NCBI GenBank assembly: GCA_900318795.1
Contig: ONLU01000022.1
Location: 1 to 45,195 of the forward strand
Length of the DNA: 45,195 bases
Source of the DNA: an uncultured Prevotellaceae bacterium
GTDB lineage: Bacteria > Bacteroidota > Bacteroidia > Bacteroidales > Bacteroidaceae
Direction of reading: 5' to 3'
In this document: piece by piece, positions 16,453-26,600 of the stretch
How the letters are laid out: each line of letters begins with the position of its first letter
Position numbering within the stretch: the first letter of the stretch is position 1
Notes under the pieces: model-generated
Seen by the model: only the letters and a program-made list of their open reading frames with translations
Databases searched by the model: none
What the model was told of the DNA's origin: nothing
Translations under genes and position numbers: made by a program

Positions 16453-16654
16453 CATCATATGGTGCCAGGCACGCTGTTGCACGGACCCGAAAGCAGAATA
16501 CCCTACGCCATACACTCTATGTTGAACTACAAGAAAATGCCGTTCCGAAAAATCAAAATCTGTAGAACACTGTCACCATAGCGAGAATGTGCAAGTCGCT
16601 GATTAGCAAGAAAAATCAAGTTCAAAGCATTAAAGTAGTGTTAAGACAAAAGCA

Positions 16655-16692
16655 CAAAAAATCCCATACGGCAACACACATCGTATGGGATT
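16655..16692 (-). terminator. Terminator of the cupin gene
   Basis: On the minus strand ATCCCATACG pairs with CGTATGGGAT and runs into TTTTT. It lies about 45 bases after the cupin stop codon. Confidence 0.85.
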
Positions 16693-16733
16693 TTCAATAA
16701 TTTGATACATCCGCCGCCATCGGGCGCAGCCGG

Positions 16734-17207
16734 CTACTTCAGGGGAATCTCCGGGTGCTGGACTGCCAGCGGCAGACCTTTCTGCGAGAGGTAGAACATG
16801 TAGAGGATGACGGGCTTCGAGCCACGGTTCTCGCCGTGGTGGATGGTGTTCACCATCTCAACCACGGGCTCGCCCTCGTGAACGGTCTTCTCCTTGCCGT
16901 CCTGTCCGATGATGGTCAGCTCGCCCTGTATCAGTATGCCGTAGTTCATTACGGGATGGTGGTGCCAGCCCAGCTTCTGACCGGCGGGGAAGACGTACTT
17001 GACGGCTACCAGCTCGGGCCGTCCCTTCAGGTAGTCGGGCAGCTCGACGCCGTCCCAGCTCTGCGATGTGCGAATCAGTTCGGTGTGCTCAACCTTGGCG
17101 GCGCCGGCCTTGTCGGTGCTGGCCGTCGAGCTGGTTTTACACGATGTCAATACACTTGCGCCGCAAACGAGGGTGGCGGCGAGCACCCATTGCATAATCT
17201 TTCTCAT
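16734..17207 (-). CDS. Cupin-domain lipoprotein
   Basis: The 157-residue protein begins with a lipoprotein signal peptide (MRKIMQWVLAATLVCGASVL, lipobox LTSC). After a Ser/Thr/Ala linker comes a single cupin domain. The first cupin motif includes GQKLGWHHHPVMNYGILIQGE (metal-binding His cluster and the later Glu) and the second includes NTIHHGENRG. A metal-binding beta barrel in the periplasm or at the outer membrane is therefore expected. The substrate cannot be told. It is followed by its own terminator and preceded by a gap of about 70 bases to the dehydrogenase gene, so it may share the upstream transcript. Confidence 0.85.
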   Translation of the reverse strand: MRKIMQWVLAATLVCGASVLTSCKTSSTASTDKAGAAKVEHTELIRTSQSWDGVELPDYLKGRPELVAVKYVFPAGQKLGWHHHPVMNYGILIQGELTIIGQDGKEKTVHEGEPVVEMVNTIHHGENRGSKPVILYMFYLSQKGLPLAVQHPEIPLK

Positions 17208-17276
17208 TTTCTTTTTTTATACGTTTTGTTTGGTTAACTTACTAATCAGAAAAATTCGTCTCGTCTCTTCATCTGC

Positions 17277-18257
17277 CTATACTTGTTCGTTGTTCTCCTC
17301 CGTACCCGAAACCACGTTCTGCCCCCTGCCGGAGAGGAATGCCCGGACATTGTCGGTGGCTACGGCGATGAGCCGCTGGCGGGCCTCAAGGGTGGCCCAG
17401 GCTATGTGGGGGGTGATGAAGGCGTTGGGGCACGTCATGAGTGGCGAACCGCTGCGCGGCGGCTCCTCGGTCAGCACGTCGGCACAGTAGGCTGCCAGCC
17501 GTCCTTGCGACAGAGCCTCGGCGGTAGCACACTCGTCCACCAGCGGGCCGCGCCCGGTATTGATGAGTATGGCCGAGGGCTTCATCATGGCCAGCGTACG
17601 GGCATTCACCAGATGGCGGGTGTCGACGGTCAGCGGACAGTGCAGCGAGAGTACGTCGCTCAGGCTGAACAGCTCGCCGAGTGCAGCCTTGCCGACGCCC
17701 GGCGGCAGTTGGCCGGCGGACTTGCTGGTGCTGGCGACGACGTGCATGCCGAACCCTTGCGCGATGCGGGCCACCTGCTGTCCGATGTGGCCCAGACCAA
17801 CGATGCCGAAGGTTTTGCCACTGAGCTCGGTCAGCGGACTGTCCCAGAAGCAGAAGTCGGTGCTGGCGCTCCACCGGCCCTGGCGCACCTGCCGCGCATA
17901 GTGCTCAGCGCGGTTGGTTACGGTCAGCAGGTGGGCAAACACCATCTGCGCCACGCTGTCCGTGCTGTAGGCCGGCACGTTGGTGACGACGATGCCCCGC
18001 TGGCTGGCTGCCGCTATGTCGACGACGTTGTAGCCCGTGGCCAGCACGCCGATGTATTTCAGCCGCGGCAGCCGCTCCACTTCCTGACGTCCCAGGCACA
18101 CCTTGTTGGTCAGCACGATGTCGGCATCGAGGCAGCGCGTGACGGTATCGGCCGCAGCGGTGCGGTCGTACACCGTCACGCTGCCCAGCCGTTCCAGTTC
18201 TGCCCACGACAAGTCGCCGGGGTTGGCAGTGAAGGCATCAAGGATAACGATATTCAT
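17277..18257 (-). CDS. D-2-hydroxyacid dehydrogenase
   Basis: The 326-residue protein has the NAD-binding glycine motif GIVGLGHIGQQVARIAQGFG, the catalytic Arg in NTGRGPLVDE, a Glu in the DVLTEEPP region, and the catalytic His in ITPHIAWAT. This is the set of the D-isomer-specific 2-hydroxyacid dehydrogenase family (glycerate/hydroxypyruvate, lactate and similar substrates). It is most like glycerate dehydrogenase-type members, but the substrate is not fixed by sequence. The start ATG follows the stop codon of the acyl-CoA synthetase directly, with no gap, so the two genes are one transcript and translation is probably coupled. Confidence 0.9.
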   Translation of the reverse strand: MNIVILDAFTANPGDLSWAELERLGSVTVYDRTAAADTVTRCLDADIVLTNKVCLGRQEVERLPRLKYIGVLATGYNVVDIAAASQRGIVVTNVPAYSTDSVAQMVFAHLLTVTNRAEHYARQVRQGRWSASTDFCFWDSPLTELSGKTFGIVGLGHIGQQVARIAQGFGMHVVASTSKSAGQLPPGVGKAALGELFSLSDVLSLHCPLTVDTRHLVNARTLAMMKPSAILINTGRGPLVDECATAEALSQGRLAAYCADVLTEEPPRSGSPLMTCPNAFITPHIAWATLEARQRLIAVATDNVRAFLSGRGQNVVSGTEENNEQV

Positions 18258-19853
18258 CTATTTATACAGATAGCGTTTGATGGTGCGCTTGGCAGTCTTC
18301 TCAAACTCGTTTTCAGAAATTTCGATGTGGTGGATGCGCTCGTAGGCAGGTATGAGCTCATTGATGTCGACAGCGTTCAGCTTCATGATGTTGCTGATGT
18401 TATCCTCCGTGAGTCCCAACTCGCGTGCCTCGTTGTAGTCGGGGTATACCAGGGCGACCAGCTCGCCGGGCTTGCGCTGGATGACGATGCTCTCCTGCAC
18501 CATGAGCATGTTGTTCAGACTGTGCTCAATCTCCTCGGGGTAGATGTTCTGGCCGTTCGGACCCAACAGCATGTTCTTCTTGCGGCCCTTGATGTACAAG
18601 TAGCCATTGGCGTCGATGACACCATTGTCGCCCGTGTGATACCATCCGTCAGCGTCGAGCGCCTCGGCAGTAGCCTCCGGGTTCTTGAAATAGCCCAACA
18701 TGGTGTTGGTGCCACGCGTGAGTATCTCGCCGGGAATGTTCGCCGGGTCGCTGCTGTCTATGCGAATCTCCATGCCTGCCACCTTGCGGCCGCACGAGCC
18801 GGGATGACGCTTCTTGTCGAAGAGCATGGTGATGAGCGGAGCGCACTCGGTGGCTCCGTAGGCCTCGGCCAGCGGGATATGGACGGCAAGCAGCTGCTGC
18901 GCAACAGTAGGATTGATGGCGGCGCCGCCGGTAATGATGTACTTGACCCTCCCGCCAAAGGCCTTGATGAGCTTGCGGTGCAAGTATTGGCGCAGGACAT
19001 AGCCTAAGACGGGCCATTTGACAGCCTTCTCCATGCCTGACTTCTTGATGATGGGCCGGATGGTCTGCTTGGTCAGCTTCTCGATGACCAACGGAACGGC
19101 CATGACTACGTGCGGCTGTACATCGGACAGGGCGCAGGTGAGGACGGTGGGCGAGGGGGGCTGCTTGAGGAAGGTGACATGACATCCGCGCAAGAACGGA
19201 CATATCAGCTCCAGCGTCAGCCCGTACATGTGGGCCAGGGGCAGTATGGACAGGTGGGGCGTGCCGGGCTTCATCAACTTGCCGAAATCCTTCTGGAATC
19301 CGTCGTAGTTGCCTAAGAAGGCACGGTATGGAAGGACGACACCCTTGGAATTGCCCGTCGTGCCGCTTGTATAGTTGATCATGGCCATGTCCTCAGGCGA
19401 CGACTCTGGCGTGTAGTTGATGTCCTCGGGCCTGAACTTCAGCGACACCGGAGCCCGGAGATTGTCGATGATATATCGGTGCTCAAGCAGGGGCATGCTG
19501 CCGTCATCCAGCGTCTGTGAGATAGTGCGTGATGCAAACAACAGCCTGGACTCGCTATGGGTGATGATGTTTTGAATCTGGGCAGGCGTGAACGTGGTGA
19601 GGATGGGCACTGGCACAGCCCCATACGTCGTGACAGCCATGAAGGCGATAGCCCAGCGGGCACAGCCCTCGCCGCAGAGTGCCACACGGTCGCCTCGCTC
19701 TAAGCCATACTGCCGGAACAGGTTGTGGCAATAGCTGATGGCATGGGCTACTTCGGCATAGGTGAAAGTGTCGCCCTGATAGTCGGAAAGTGCTTTCGAC
19801 TGCCACTGGTTGCGGATGCGCTGTTGTATCAGATGGATAAGTGACGGCTGCAT
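18258..19853 (-). CDS. AMP-forming acyl-CoA synthetase (long-chain fatty acid type)
   Basis: This 531-residue protein contains the adenylate-forming motifs INYTSGTTGNSKGVVLP (P-loop), AYGATECAP, DGWYHTGDNG and the hinge GRKKNMLLGPNGQNIYPEEI. The C-terminal catalytic Lys region reads EFEKTAKRTIKRYLYK. Enzymes of this class activate fatty acids with ATP and join them to coenzyme A. The protein lacks the N-terminal extension of large eukaryotic forms. It leads a two-gene unit with the D-2-hydroxyacid dehydrogenase. Substrate chain length is inferred from family only. Confidence 0.9.
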   Translation of the reverse strand: MQPSLIHLIQQRIRNQWQSKALSDYQGDTFTYAEVAHAISYCHNLFRQYGLERGDRVALCGEGCARWAIAFMAVTTYGAVPVPILTTFTPAQIQNIITHSESRLLFASRTISQTLDDGSMPLLEHRYIIDNLRAPVSLKFRPEDINYTPESSPEDMAMINYTSGTTGNSKGVVLPYRAFLGNYDGFQKDFGKLMKPGTPHLSILPLAHMYGLTLELICPFLRGCHVTFLKQPPSPTVLTCALSDVQPHVVMAVPLVIEKLTKQTIRPIIKKSGMEKAVKWPVLGYVLRQYLHRKLIKAFGGRVKYIITGGAAINPTVAQQLLAVHIPLAEAYGATECAPLITMLFDKKRHPGSCGRKVAGMEIRIDSSDPANIPGEILTRGTNTMLGYFKNPEATAEALDADGWYHTGDNGVIDANGYLYIKGRKKNMLLGPNGQNIYPEEIEHSLNNMLMVQESIVIQRKPGELVALVYPDYNEARELGLTEDNISNIMKLNAVDINELIPAYERIHHIEISENEFEKTAKRTIKRYLYK

Positions 19854-20218
19854 GGTATGATGATGTTATTGTTAACGATTGAGTGCATAATAGAAATTTG
19901 ACCTATCACCAGTGTCAGGATAGTAGCCGTCAGATACGAACGAAATGATTTGTTTACTATGTAACTTTTGCGCTCAATTATTTTGCTAGACATCAGTGCA
20001 ATACTTTTTTTAATTGCAAATTTAATGCTTAATTTCGAAATAAGAGTCATTATTTTCAATTTTTATAATTCTTTCACAAGCTCGGATAGGGGAGTGAAAA
20101 GGCTTATGGGAGAATTTGGGTGGGGAGTGAAATGGAATAAAATTCCACTCCGATTTGGCGATATGCCGTTTTTGTCGTACCTTTGCAGCCGTTAAAGACT
20201 GATGATACAGAGCGACCA
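19854..20218. promoter_or_regulatory. Divergent regulatory region with GGAGTG repeats and ygjP-like promoter
   Basis: No gene is supported in this 365-base AT-rich gap. On the plus strand TACCTTTG at 20178-20185 is a clear promoter for the metalloprotease. Upstream lie GGGGAGTGAAA at 20089-20099 and 20122-20132, spaced 33 bp (about three helical turns), plus an inverted CACTCC at 20145-20150 that forms a hairpin with the second copy. These are good candidate operator sites. The synthetase promoter on the minus strand is probably the TAAATTTGC-like sequence near 20020. Confidence 0.5.
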
Positions 20219-20782
20219 ATGGCTATTCAAGTGACATACAGACGAACTCGCCGGCTGTCCATGCGCATTGTACAAAACGGCGACGTGCATGTTTCTGCCC
20301 CTATTGGCATGCCCAAGGGGGAAATAGAACGTTTTATTGACGAACACAGCGACTGGATAGTTGAGGCAAGGAAGAAAACTTTACATCATCAGACACGCAG
20401 ATCCCAATTCTACAATCGGCTTCCTCTGCAGACACGGGCACAGGCAGATGAAGTCCTGCAGCGGTTGAAAGTGTTGATTGAGCCAATGGTTGAACGCTAT
20501 TCTGATGAGATGGGTGTTCATCCGTCCGGAGTCCGCTATAGGGCTATGATTTCTCGTTGGGGAGTTTGTAATTTTAAGGACAAATCCATCTGCTTTTCTG
20601 CCTATCTGTTGCTACTCCCGGAGTGGTGTGTCGAGCACGTGGTGGTTCACGAACTGTGCCATCTGCTGGAACCCAGCCACAATGCTCGTTTCCATGCCTT
20701 GATGGACCGCTTCTACCCCCGTTGGAGGGAAGCTCGCAAGGAGACTCGCCGCATCATGAACAGTGAGCAATCGTCAGGTTAG
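20219..20782 (+). CDS. YgjP-like zinc metallopeptidase (DUF45/SprT-like)
   Basis: The start is ATG at 20219; an upstream TTG at 20183 lies inside the promoter and is rejected. The 187-residue protein has the DUF45 layout. It opens with a basic beta-strand region (VTYRRTRRLSMRI) and has the conserved SRWGVCNFKDKSICFSAYL stretch. The zinc site is HELCHLLEPSHNARFH, where two His of HExxH and a later His bind metal and Glu is catalytic. Members such as YgjP are cytosolic and poorly characterised. No clear operon partner is nearby, and the purine permease has its own promoter. Confidence 0.9.
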   Translation: MAIQVTYRRTRRLSMRIVQNGDVHVSAPIGMPKGEIERFIDEHSDWIVEARKKTLHHQTRRSQFYNRLPLQTRAQADEVLQRLKVLIEPMVERYSDEMGVHPSGVRYRAMISRWGVCNFKDKSICFSAYLLLLPEWCVEHVVVHELCHLLEPSHNARFHALMDRFYPRWREARKETRRIMNSEQSSG

Positions 20783-20854
20783 TCTATGGAAAGGTTTAGA
20801 GGAATCTGTGCGAAACTGTAAAAATATGTTAACGGCTTCTCTTGCAAGAAACTT

Positions 20855-20870
20855 TTTTATTATCTTTGCA
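20855..20870 (+). promoter_or_regulatory. Promoter of the purine permease
   Basis: TATCTTTG at 20861-20868 matches the -7 box, with TTGCAAG upstream as a possible -33 element. The leader to the ATG at 20961 is about 85 bases, long enough to hold regulatory structure, but no known riboswitch fold is visible. Confidence 0.6.
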
Positions 20871-20960
20871 GCCTGTAGTAAATGATATTATACAAATGTA
20901 ACATTTCTCACAATGTAGAAAGACAATCTATAGCCTGATAACTATTTTAAATAATTCTCT

Positions 20961-22268
20961 ATGATACAAAAACTTTTTGGATTCAATCCCGCCACGATGA
21001 CCCTTCGCAAAGAAGTGATTGGCGGCATTACCACATTCCTCACGATGGCCTACATCCTGGCTGTCAATCCCAGCATTCTTTCTGCCACGGGCATGGATGC
21101 TGGTGCTGTGTTTACCACCACTTGTCTCTCGGCAGTCGTTGGCACACTGGTTATGGCGCTCTATGCCAAGTTACCTTTCGCTTTGGCTCCTGGTATGGGC
21201 CTCAATGCCTTCTTTGCCTACACTGTGGTGCTTACCATGGGCTACAGTTGGCAGTTTGCCCTCACGGCAGTACTCATCGAGGGTATCATCTTCATCCTGC
21301 TCACTGTCACCGGTCTGCGAAAGTACATCGTCAATGCCATTCCGCTGGTGTTGCGTCGTGCCATCAGTCCGGGCATCGGCCTGTTCATCGCCTTCGTAGG
21401 TCTTAAAAGTGCAGGCATTGTTACCTCCTCCGAGGCTACCTTCATCACTCTTGGCAACATGCACGATCCTGCTGTACTGCTGGGCATCTTCGGCATTGTG
21501 CTCACGGCCTCTCTGTTGGTCAAGGGGGTCACTGGCTCGCTGCTCATCGGTATTCTCATTACCACTGTTGTGGGCATACCCTTCGGCATCACCAATTTTG
21601 GAGGCATCCTCTCTGCTCCTCCCTCCATCGAACCCATCTTCTGGCAGTTCGAGTGGCATAACATCCTGACTATCGACATGTTTGTTGTTGTGCTGACATT
21701 CCTGTTCATCGACATGTTCGACACCATAGGCACCCTTATCGGTGTGTCCAATCGTGCCGGTATGGTCGACGACGATGGCAATGTGAAGAATCTTAATCAG
21801 GCTTTCATGGCTGATGCCGTTGGTACCACTGTGGGCGCTATGCTTGGCAGCTCTACCGTGACAACCTATGTCGAGAGTGCATCGGGTGTTAATGTGGGTG
21901 GACGCAGTGGACTCACCAGTTTCACCACTGCTCTCTGCTTTACCTTCGCCCTGCTCTTTGCACCGCTCTTCCTGGCCATTCCCAGTCAAGCCACAGCAGC
22001 AGCCTTGGTGCTGGTTGGTGTGATGATGATGCACGACGTGCGCAAGGTCGACTTCTCCGACTATGTCACCGGCATTCCCTGCTTCGTATGTATCGTGCTG
22101 ATGCCGCTTACCTACAGCATCTCCGATGGCATCTTGATGGGTGTCATCTCCTATGTCCTCATCCACCTGCTGTCGGGCACCCTAAAAGACAAGGATGCAC
22201 GTAACAACATCAACTGGGCTACTATCCTGATGGCCATCCTCTTTATATGTCGCTACGCATTCCTCTAA
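20961..22268 (+). CDS. NCS2-family purine permease (AzgA-like)
   Basis: This 435-residue, highly hydrophobic protein starts with LFGFNPATMTLRKEVIGGIT and contains FLTMAYILAVNPSIL, APGMGLNAFFAYTVV and the signature FLFIDMFDTIGTLIGVSNRA. Later it has LGSSTVTTYVESASGV. These are hallmarks of the AzgA-like (GhxP/AdeP/PbuG) branch of NCS2 carriers, which import adenine, guanine or hypoxanthine with protons. About 12-14 membrane segments are expected. Exact substrate is not determined. A good terminator follows. Confidence 0.92.
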   Translation: MIQKLFGFNPATMTLRKEVIGGITTFLTMAYILAVNPSILSATGMDAGAVFTTTCLSAVVGTLVMALYAKLPFALAPGMGLNAFFAYTVVLTMGYSWQFALTAVLIEGIIFILLTVTGLRKYIVNAIPLVLRRAISPGIGLFIAFVGLKSAGIVTSSEATFITLGNMHDPAVLLGIFGIVLTASLLVKGVTGSLLIGILITTVVGIPFGITNFGGILSAPPSIEPIFWQFEWHNILTIDMFVVVLTFLFIDMFDTIGTLIGVSNRAGMVDDDGNVKNLNQAFMADAVGTTVGAMLGSSTVTTYVESASGVNVGGRSGLTSFTTALCFTFALLFAPLFLAIPSQATAAALVLVGVMMMHDVRKVDFSDYVTGIPCFVCIVLMPLTYSISDGILMGVISYVLIHLLSGTLKDKDARNNINWATILMAILFICRYAFL

Positions 22269-22280
22269 TACAGATATAAA

Positions 22281-22316
22281 AACTCCCCTGCCAAAACCGG
22301 TAGGGGATTTTTTTTT
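22281..22316 (+). terminator. Terminator of the purine permease
   Basis: CCCCTgCC pairs with GGtAGGGG and is followed by ATTTTTTTTT, directly after the permease stop codon. Confidence 0.85.
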
Positions 22317-22487
22317 CACACAAGCCCTTCTTTCCACGCCCTGAGCGATCAGTGGAATCCCAGCAGGGCCCCACATCCTCCACCTCATTAAGCGTTGTCA
22401 GTCTGCCAAACAATCCTGTGAATCCTGCCAACAGGACACTTGTGTGCCTTGTGGATATTTATTAAAAAATGCGCTCATTTCAATAAT

Positions 22488-22502
22488 TCTTTGTATCTTT
22501 GC
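22488..22502 (+). promoter_or_regulatory. Promoter of the zinc-ribbon protein
   Basis: TATCTTTG at 22494-22501 is a standard -7 box about 50 bases before the ATG at 22549. The rest of the 22317-22487 gap shows nothing clear. Confidence 0.55.
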
Positions 22503-22548
22503 GTACGAAAATGCCCAATGATAGGCATTTGATAGTATATATTGAACA

Positions 22549-23373
22549 ATGAAACAAAGATACATCCAAGAATGCACGAACTGCGGTAATGTCGTAGTTG
22601 GCAGAGAGAAGCGAGGGCTTGTCAGAGATGCCTTACATGGTGGGCCTGGGACTGCTGTGGAGTTTATTCCTGTTGGTGGGAAACTGATATGGAAGGCTTC
22701 AAAGGAAATCGTCTTGCGCCTCTTGCGGACTGATATGGAGAAGTGGGGTGATGAACTGGAGAAGTGGATATACAAGGATATTCAGGTTGAATACGAATGT
22801 CCCAAGTGCGGTAAGACATGGACTGAGACGCATCCGCTGAGCGAATCGGATTATAAGCAGATGATAGCCGACTACGTTTCAAAGGTTAAAGACATGGCTT
22901 CGCTGAATAAGTCAGGAGACAAGAAGCCGAATATAGGTAAGAGTATGGTGGTTGTGAACCATCAGGAATCAATCGGAATGACGATGAGGCTGCAATTATC
23001 TTACAAGGAATTGGAGACGTTCCTGATGAAGAAGTACAACCAGCAGGTTAAGTTGGGGTTTGTCGATGAGAAAACTATGAGCATCACGAAGAAGGTTGTG
23101 ATCAAGGATGCGACTGTCCATATTTCTGTTGATCAGGTAGCAGGAAACGATATCTCATTGTCTTATCAGGCGGGTTTTGGTATCGAGTGGATTATCAAGG
23201 GTGCTCTGATGTGGTTCCAAGAAACTATCAAGGACTTTGTTGAGGAACTGGAGGAAAACAAACTGCTGATTCACTTAAGCAAGATGGATCAAATAGGCGG
23301 CATGATGGATAGAATCGAGATACTGGATGTTACTTTCGACGATGCTAATGCAAACGTAGCATTTAAAGTGTGA
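22549..23373 (+). CDS. Zinc-ribbon hypothetical protein
   Basis: The 274-residue protein opens with CTNCGNVV (residues 9-16) and has a second pair, CPKCGKTW, near residue 84, forming a split four-Cys zinc ribbon. Between them are a Gly-rich segment (RDALHGGPGTAVEFIPVGGK) and a helix with alternating charges. The second half is mixed alpha/beta and ends with LDVTFDDANANVAFKV. No membrane segment or signal peptide is seen. It stands alone with its own promoter and its codon use is AT-richer than the permease before it, so it may be acquired. I do not recognise a function. Confidence 0.75.
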   Translation: MKQRYIQECTNCGNVVVGREKRGLVRDALHGGPGTAVEFIPVGGKLIWKASKEIVLRLLRTDMEKWGDELEKWIYKDIQVEYECPKCGKTWTETHPLSESDYKQMIADYVSKVKDMASLNKSGDKKPNIGKSMVVVNHQESIGMTMRLQLSYKELETFLMKKYNQQVKLGFVDEKTMSITKKVVIKDATVHISVDQVAGNDISLSYQAGFGIEWIIKGALMWFQETIKDFVEELEENKLLIHLSKMDQIGGMMDRIEILDVTFDDANANVAFKV

Positions 23374-23467
23374 TCAATCCTGTCATAAACTTACCTTCAT
23401 ATTCTTTTTTTACGTTCTACCTCTACTAAATATTTACATCTCTACAAACCGAATAAGCGTTTTCGTC

Positions 23468-23581
23468 ATGTGGTTCTGTGGCGGAGGTCTGCACGAAACA
23501 TCCCACCAGGTCCTAGCCCTTGCGGGCATCGGCACACTGATGGGATGTTGGGCTGTGCAGAGCTATAAGAAAAATCGTTGA
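23468..23581 (+). CDS. Possible 37-residue membrane peptide
   Basis: A short frame from ATG 23468 gives MWFCGGGLHETSHQVLALAG and a hydrophobic end (IGTLMGCWAVQSYKKNR) with a basic tail, resembling a single-span peptide. The same bases contain the arms ACATCCCA/TGGGATGT, so the region could instead be a structured remnant. No promoter is obvious. Weak call. Confidence 0.2.
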   Translation: MWFCGGGLHETSHQVLALAGIGTLMGCWAVQSYKKNR

Positions 23582-23602
23582 CAGGGTGACAACCCTTATT
23601 TC

Positions 23603-26600
23603 CTATTTGCTGATTCGTTTCTTTCCGTTATCAATATAAATGCCCCGTTGAGGCTTGCCGCTGAGTTTCCTGCCGGAGAGGTCGTAATAATGGTGAGTAC
23701 CGTCGTTATCAATTGTGTGGATGACGGGCTTGATGCTCGTGGCATCAGCGCTAATGTCGCCTACGTATAAGTTTGGCATCTTCTCCCAATCCGGATTTTC
23801 CTCATCCTCACCAGCCGGGATGTACATGAACTTGGTGTTGTATTCATCCGGGCCCATATCATTCAACGGAACGAAGTAGCCTCGGAACTGCGGAATGTAG
23901 TCGGAACGATGACTTTCAGTATCATTGTTGATAGGTCTCCACTTACCGTCTGCCATCGATAATCCGTAGGCATGCTTCTGGGTGCTTTCCTCGTTGTCGA
24001 TGATGCGGAAGGTGCCACGCCACCAACCTACCAAGTCGTCAGGGTTCCCCCACGTTTCGTAGCTGGAATAGACTATGTTCTCCTCCACGTGCTCGTTGGG
24101 GTGAGCCAGCATTTTCACGTTCTCGGCATTGAGGTTGACAGTTCCTTTCTCCATTACCAGCAGATAAGGTGTTCCTGCACGAATGAGAGGTTCGTTATTG
24201 ATGAATACGAACTCATGGTCTTTGTTAACGAATGCCAGCTGGTACAACCGGATCTGACCCGCATCGAAATAGTCCTGAAGGTCCTTTTCATAGGGCAGGC
24301 AGATGGTGTAGGCGCGAGAAGTCCAGGTGCCGTCGGCGTTTTCTACGGCTGAGAACTGACGGTCGTAGTTTACGTTCACCCGATGCCCTCCGTACTGGTT
24401 CAGCGTCTCGCTGTTGTCTTCGAGGTCTTTCAGCGCCACATCGGCAACACCCCAGAAGAGTCCGGGATTGTCACTGCCGCCGTCGATATGTGCATAATGG
24501 GCAGGCGCGCTATCATGCTCATAGTTATAACGTGTACCGTTTTGCCCTGAGAGAGAAGCGTCGTGACGGAACATGTAAACGGCATTTTGCACGTTTTCTG
24601 TCGACCAGCCATTGCCAACGGTGATGGTGGTCAGTGCGCCGTCGTTCTCAAACATAAATGCCATTTTCGTCACGTTGCCGGTATTGAAGCTGGTCAGGTC
24701 CAATTCCTTCAACGCATGACAGTACCTGAACATTCCCGCCATGTTGGTGACGTTACTTGTGTTGAAACCTGTCAGATTGATGTCAGTCAGTTTCTGGCAA
24801 TAGTGAAACATATACCCCATGTCTGTTACTGAACGGGTATCGAAATTCTCCAGCCTCAAATCGGCCAGATTTTTGCATTTGCCGAACATATATGCCATAT
24901 CCGTAACCTGTTGCGTATCCCATGCATTTAAATTGAGATGCTCCAGCTCTTGGCATCCATTGAACATATAACGCATACTGGTGACATTGCTGGTATCGAA
25001 GAAACCTAATGTCAGCTCTTTCAGCGCGGAACAACCATCGAACATGAAGGCCATGGTTGTTACTTCCGATGTACAGAGGTTATGCAAGCCTTCGATGGCT
25101 GTCAGCTTTGCGAAATTATGGAACCATCCTCTGCAGCTGGTGGGGCGTGCGCGTTTGAAACTCTCGTCGAATACGACATGCTCAGCCTGACTGTTCACCG
25201 TCTCCCATCCTGGCGCATTGTTTCCCGTCATCAGGACCCCGACACCCTTCCATAGGCTGGTTACGGTCTGACCGTTGTAGGTGTCACCTACTTTCACGCG
25301 GTTGCCCGGGACGGTGAAATAGAGCGTCTTGTCACCTTTGCACCAAAGGACGTAAGCCACATCATAGTGTCCTGTCAGCGATTCTATCGCCTCATAGTCA
25401 TATTCATAGGAGTGGTTCACGCAGACGCTGTTGAAGTCGTCGGTCACATCATCATCCATCTTGAAATAGGCCTGGAATCCTGGCAGCATATAGTTTTCAG
25501 TACGGCTGTCCACGACGAAGAGCTTAGCCTGGTCGGCATCGGAGAGCGTGACAGGCATGTAGCTGCCATAGAGTGACACGCCGTTGAAGTCGGCAATGTC
25601 GGCTTGTACGGTCTGGACGGCTACATTCGAGAACTTCATTTCCATAGGAGCGCCGTTCGTCCATCTGATGATACCTGGTGTTCCGGCGGGAATCGCCTCG
25701 CTCTCGTTACAGAAGAGTGTCAGCGTTCCGTTCTCTTTCTTCGCTCCGGCAAACTCCATCAGCAGGCCATTCCATTGCATTGTTGTCTGACGGGTTATCG
25801 CGAAGGGCAGACAGAATGCTTGCCATCCGTTTACGGCTGTCGTGGTGCGCTTCAGAACCACCTCTTGCGCCTTGAAGTCATAGAGAGGCGTGAAGCCGTA
25901 TTGGTCGTCGAGCATCAGCTTTTGGCAGATGCCGCCAATGACTACGTTGTCGGCGGGCTGACCCTTGCCGGCGGGCAGATAGACGACGGCTCCCTCGTTC
26001 AGACCGAAGAAAGGCGTGTCGGGCGTGGCGCGCTCAACGGTCAGAGACCTTAATCCCTGGCAGCGGGTCAAGTCGATGGCGGTAATCTTGTGGCCTACGC
26101 TGCTGAAAGCATTGGCATCAATCTTTTGTACAGCAAGATCTACATCATTGCCATCGATGTTGACGTTAATACTGTCAGCTATCTCGACAATGCCGCCCTC
26201 GCCCCTGTATTCAGACAGCATGACCTCCTCATAGTCTACAACCTTATTATACAGGACGGTGTATGAGACGTTATCGTTGGCAACCTCAAAGTGGTCCGTG
26301 GCATTGCCTGTATTGATGTCCACATTCACGCCCGTCACGCCTGTGTCGGCAGCCTTGAGGGTGAAGTAGGCCTTCAGGGCATGCATGCAGTTGTCGTTGG
26401 CGATGGAGTTGCGTATGGTCATCAGCGTCTTGTCGCTGTTCTTGAAGTCGACCGATGCATAGCTGGGATGGAAGGTGACATTTCCGTCGCTGCTCGTCTG
26501 CTCGATCAGGTTGTTATGGATGAATGTGACGTTTTCGAAGGTGGGATTGGGCAGGTCTTCACCCTTGTTCCAACTCACCAGATAGGCCTTGCCGGCATCT

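Noticed and set aside
17283-19007. 574-residue plus-strand frame
   Set aside because: It is antisense to the dehydrogenase and acyl-CoA synthetase genes, both of which have clear catalytic motifs.
19829-20059. 76-residue minus-strand frame before the acyl-CoA synthetase
   Set aside because: It overlaps the start of the synthetase gene, is AT-driven (Ile/Lys/Ser) and lies in a regulatory gap.
20870-20960. Purine riboswitch before the permease
   Set aside because: The leader is AT-rich and lacks the paired three-helix pattern and conserved loops of purine riboswitches.
21171-22166. 331-residue minus-strand frame
   Set aside because: It is antisense to the purine permease and has shadow composition rich in His, Asp and Gly.
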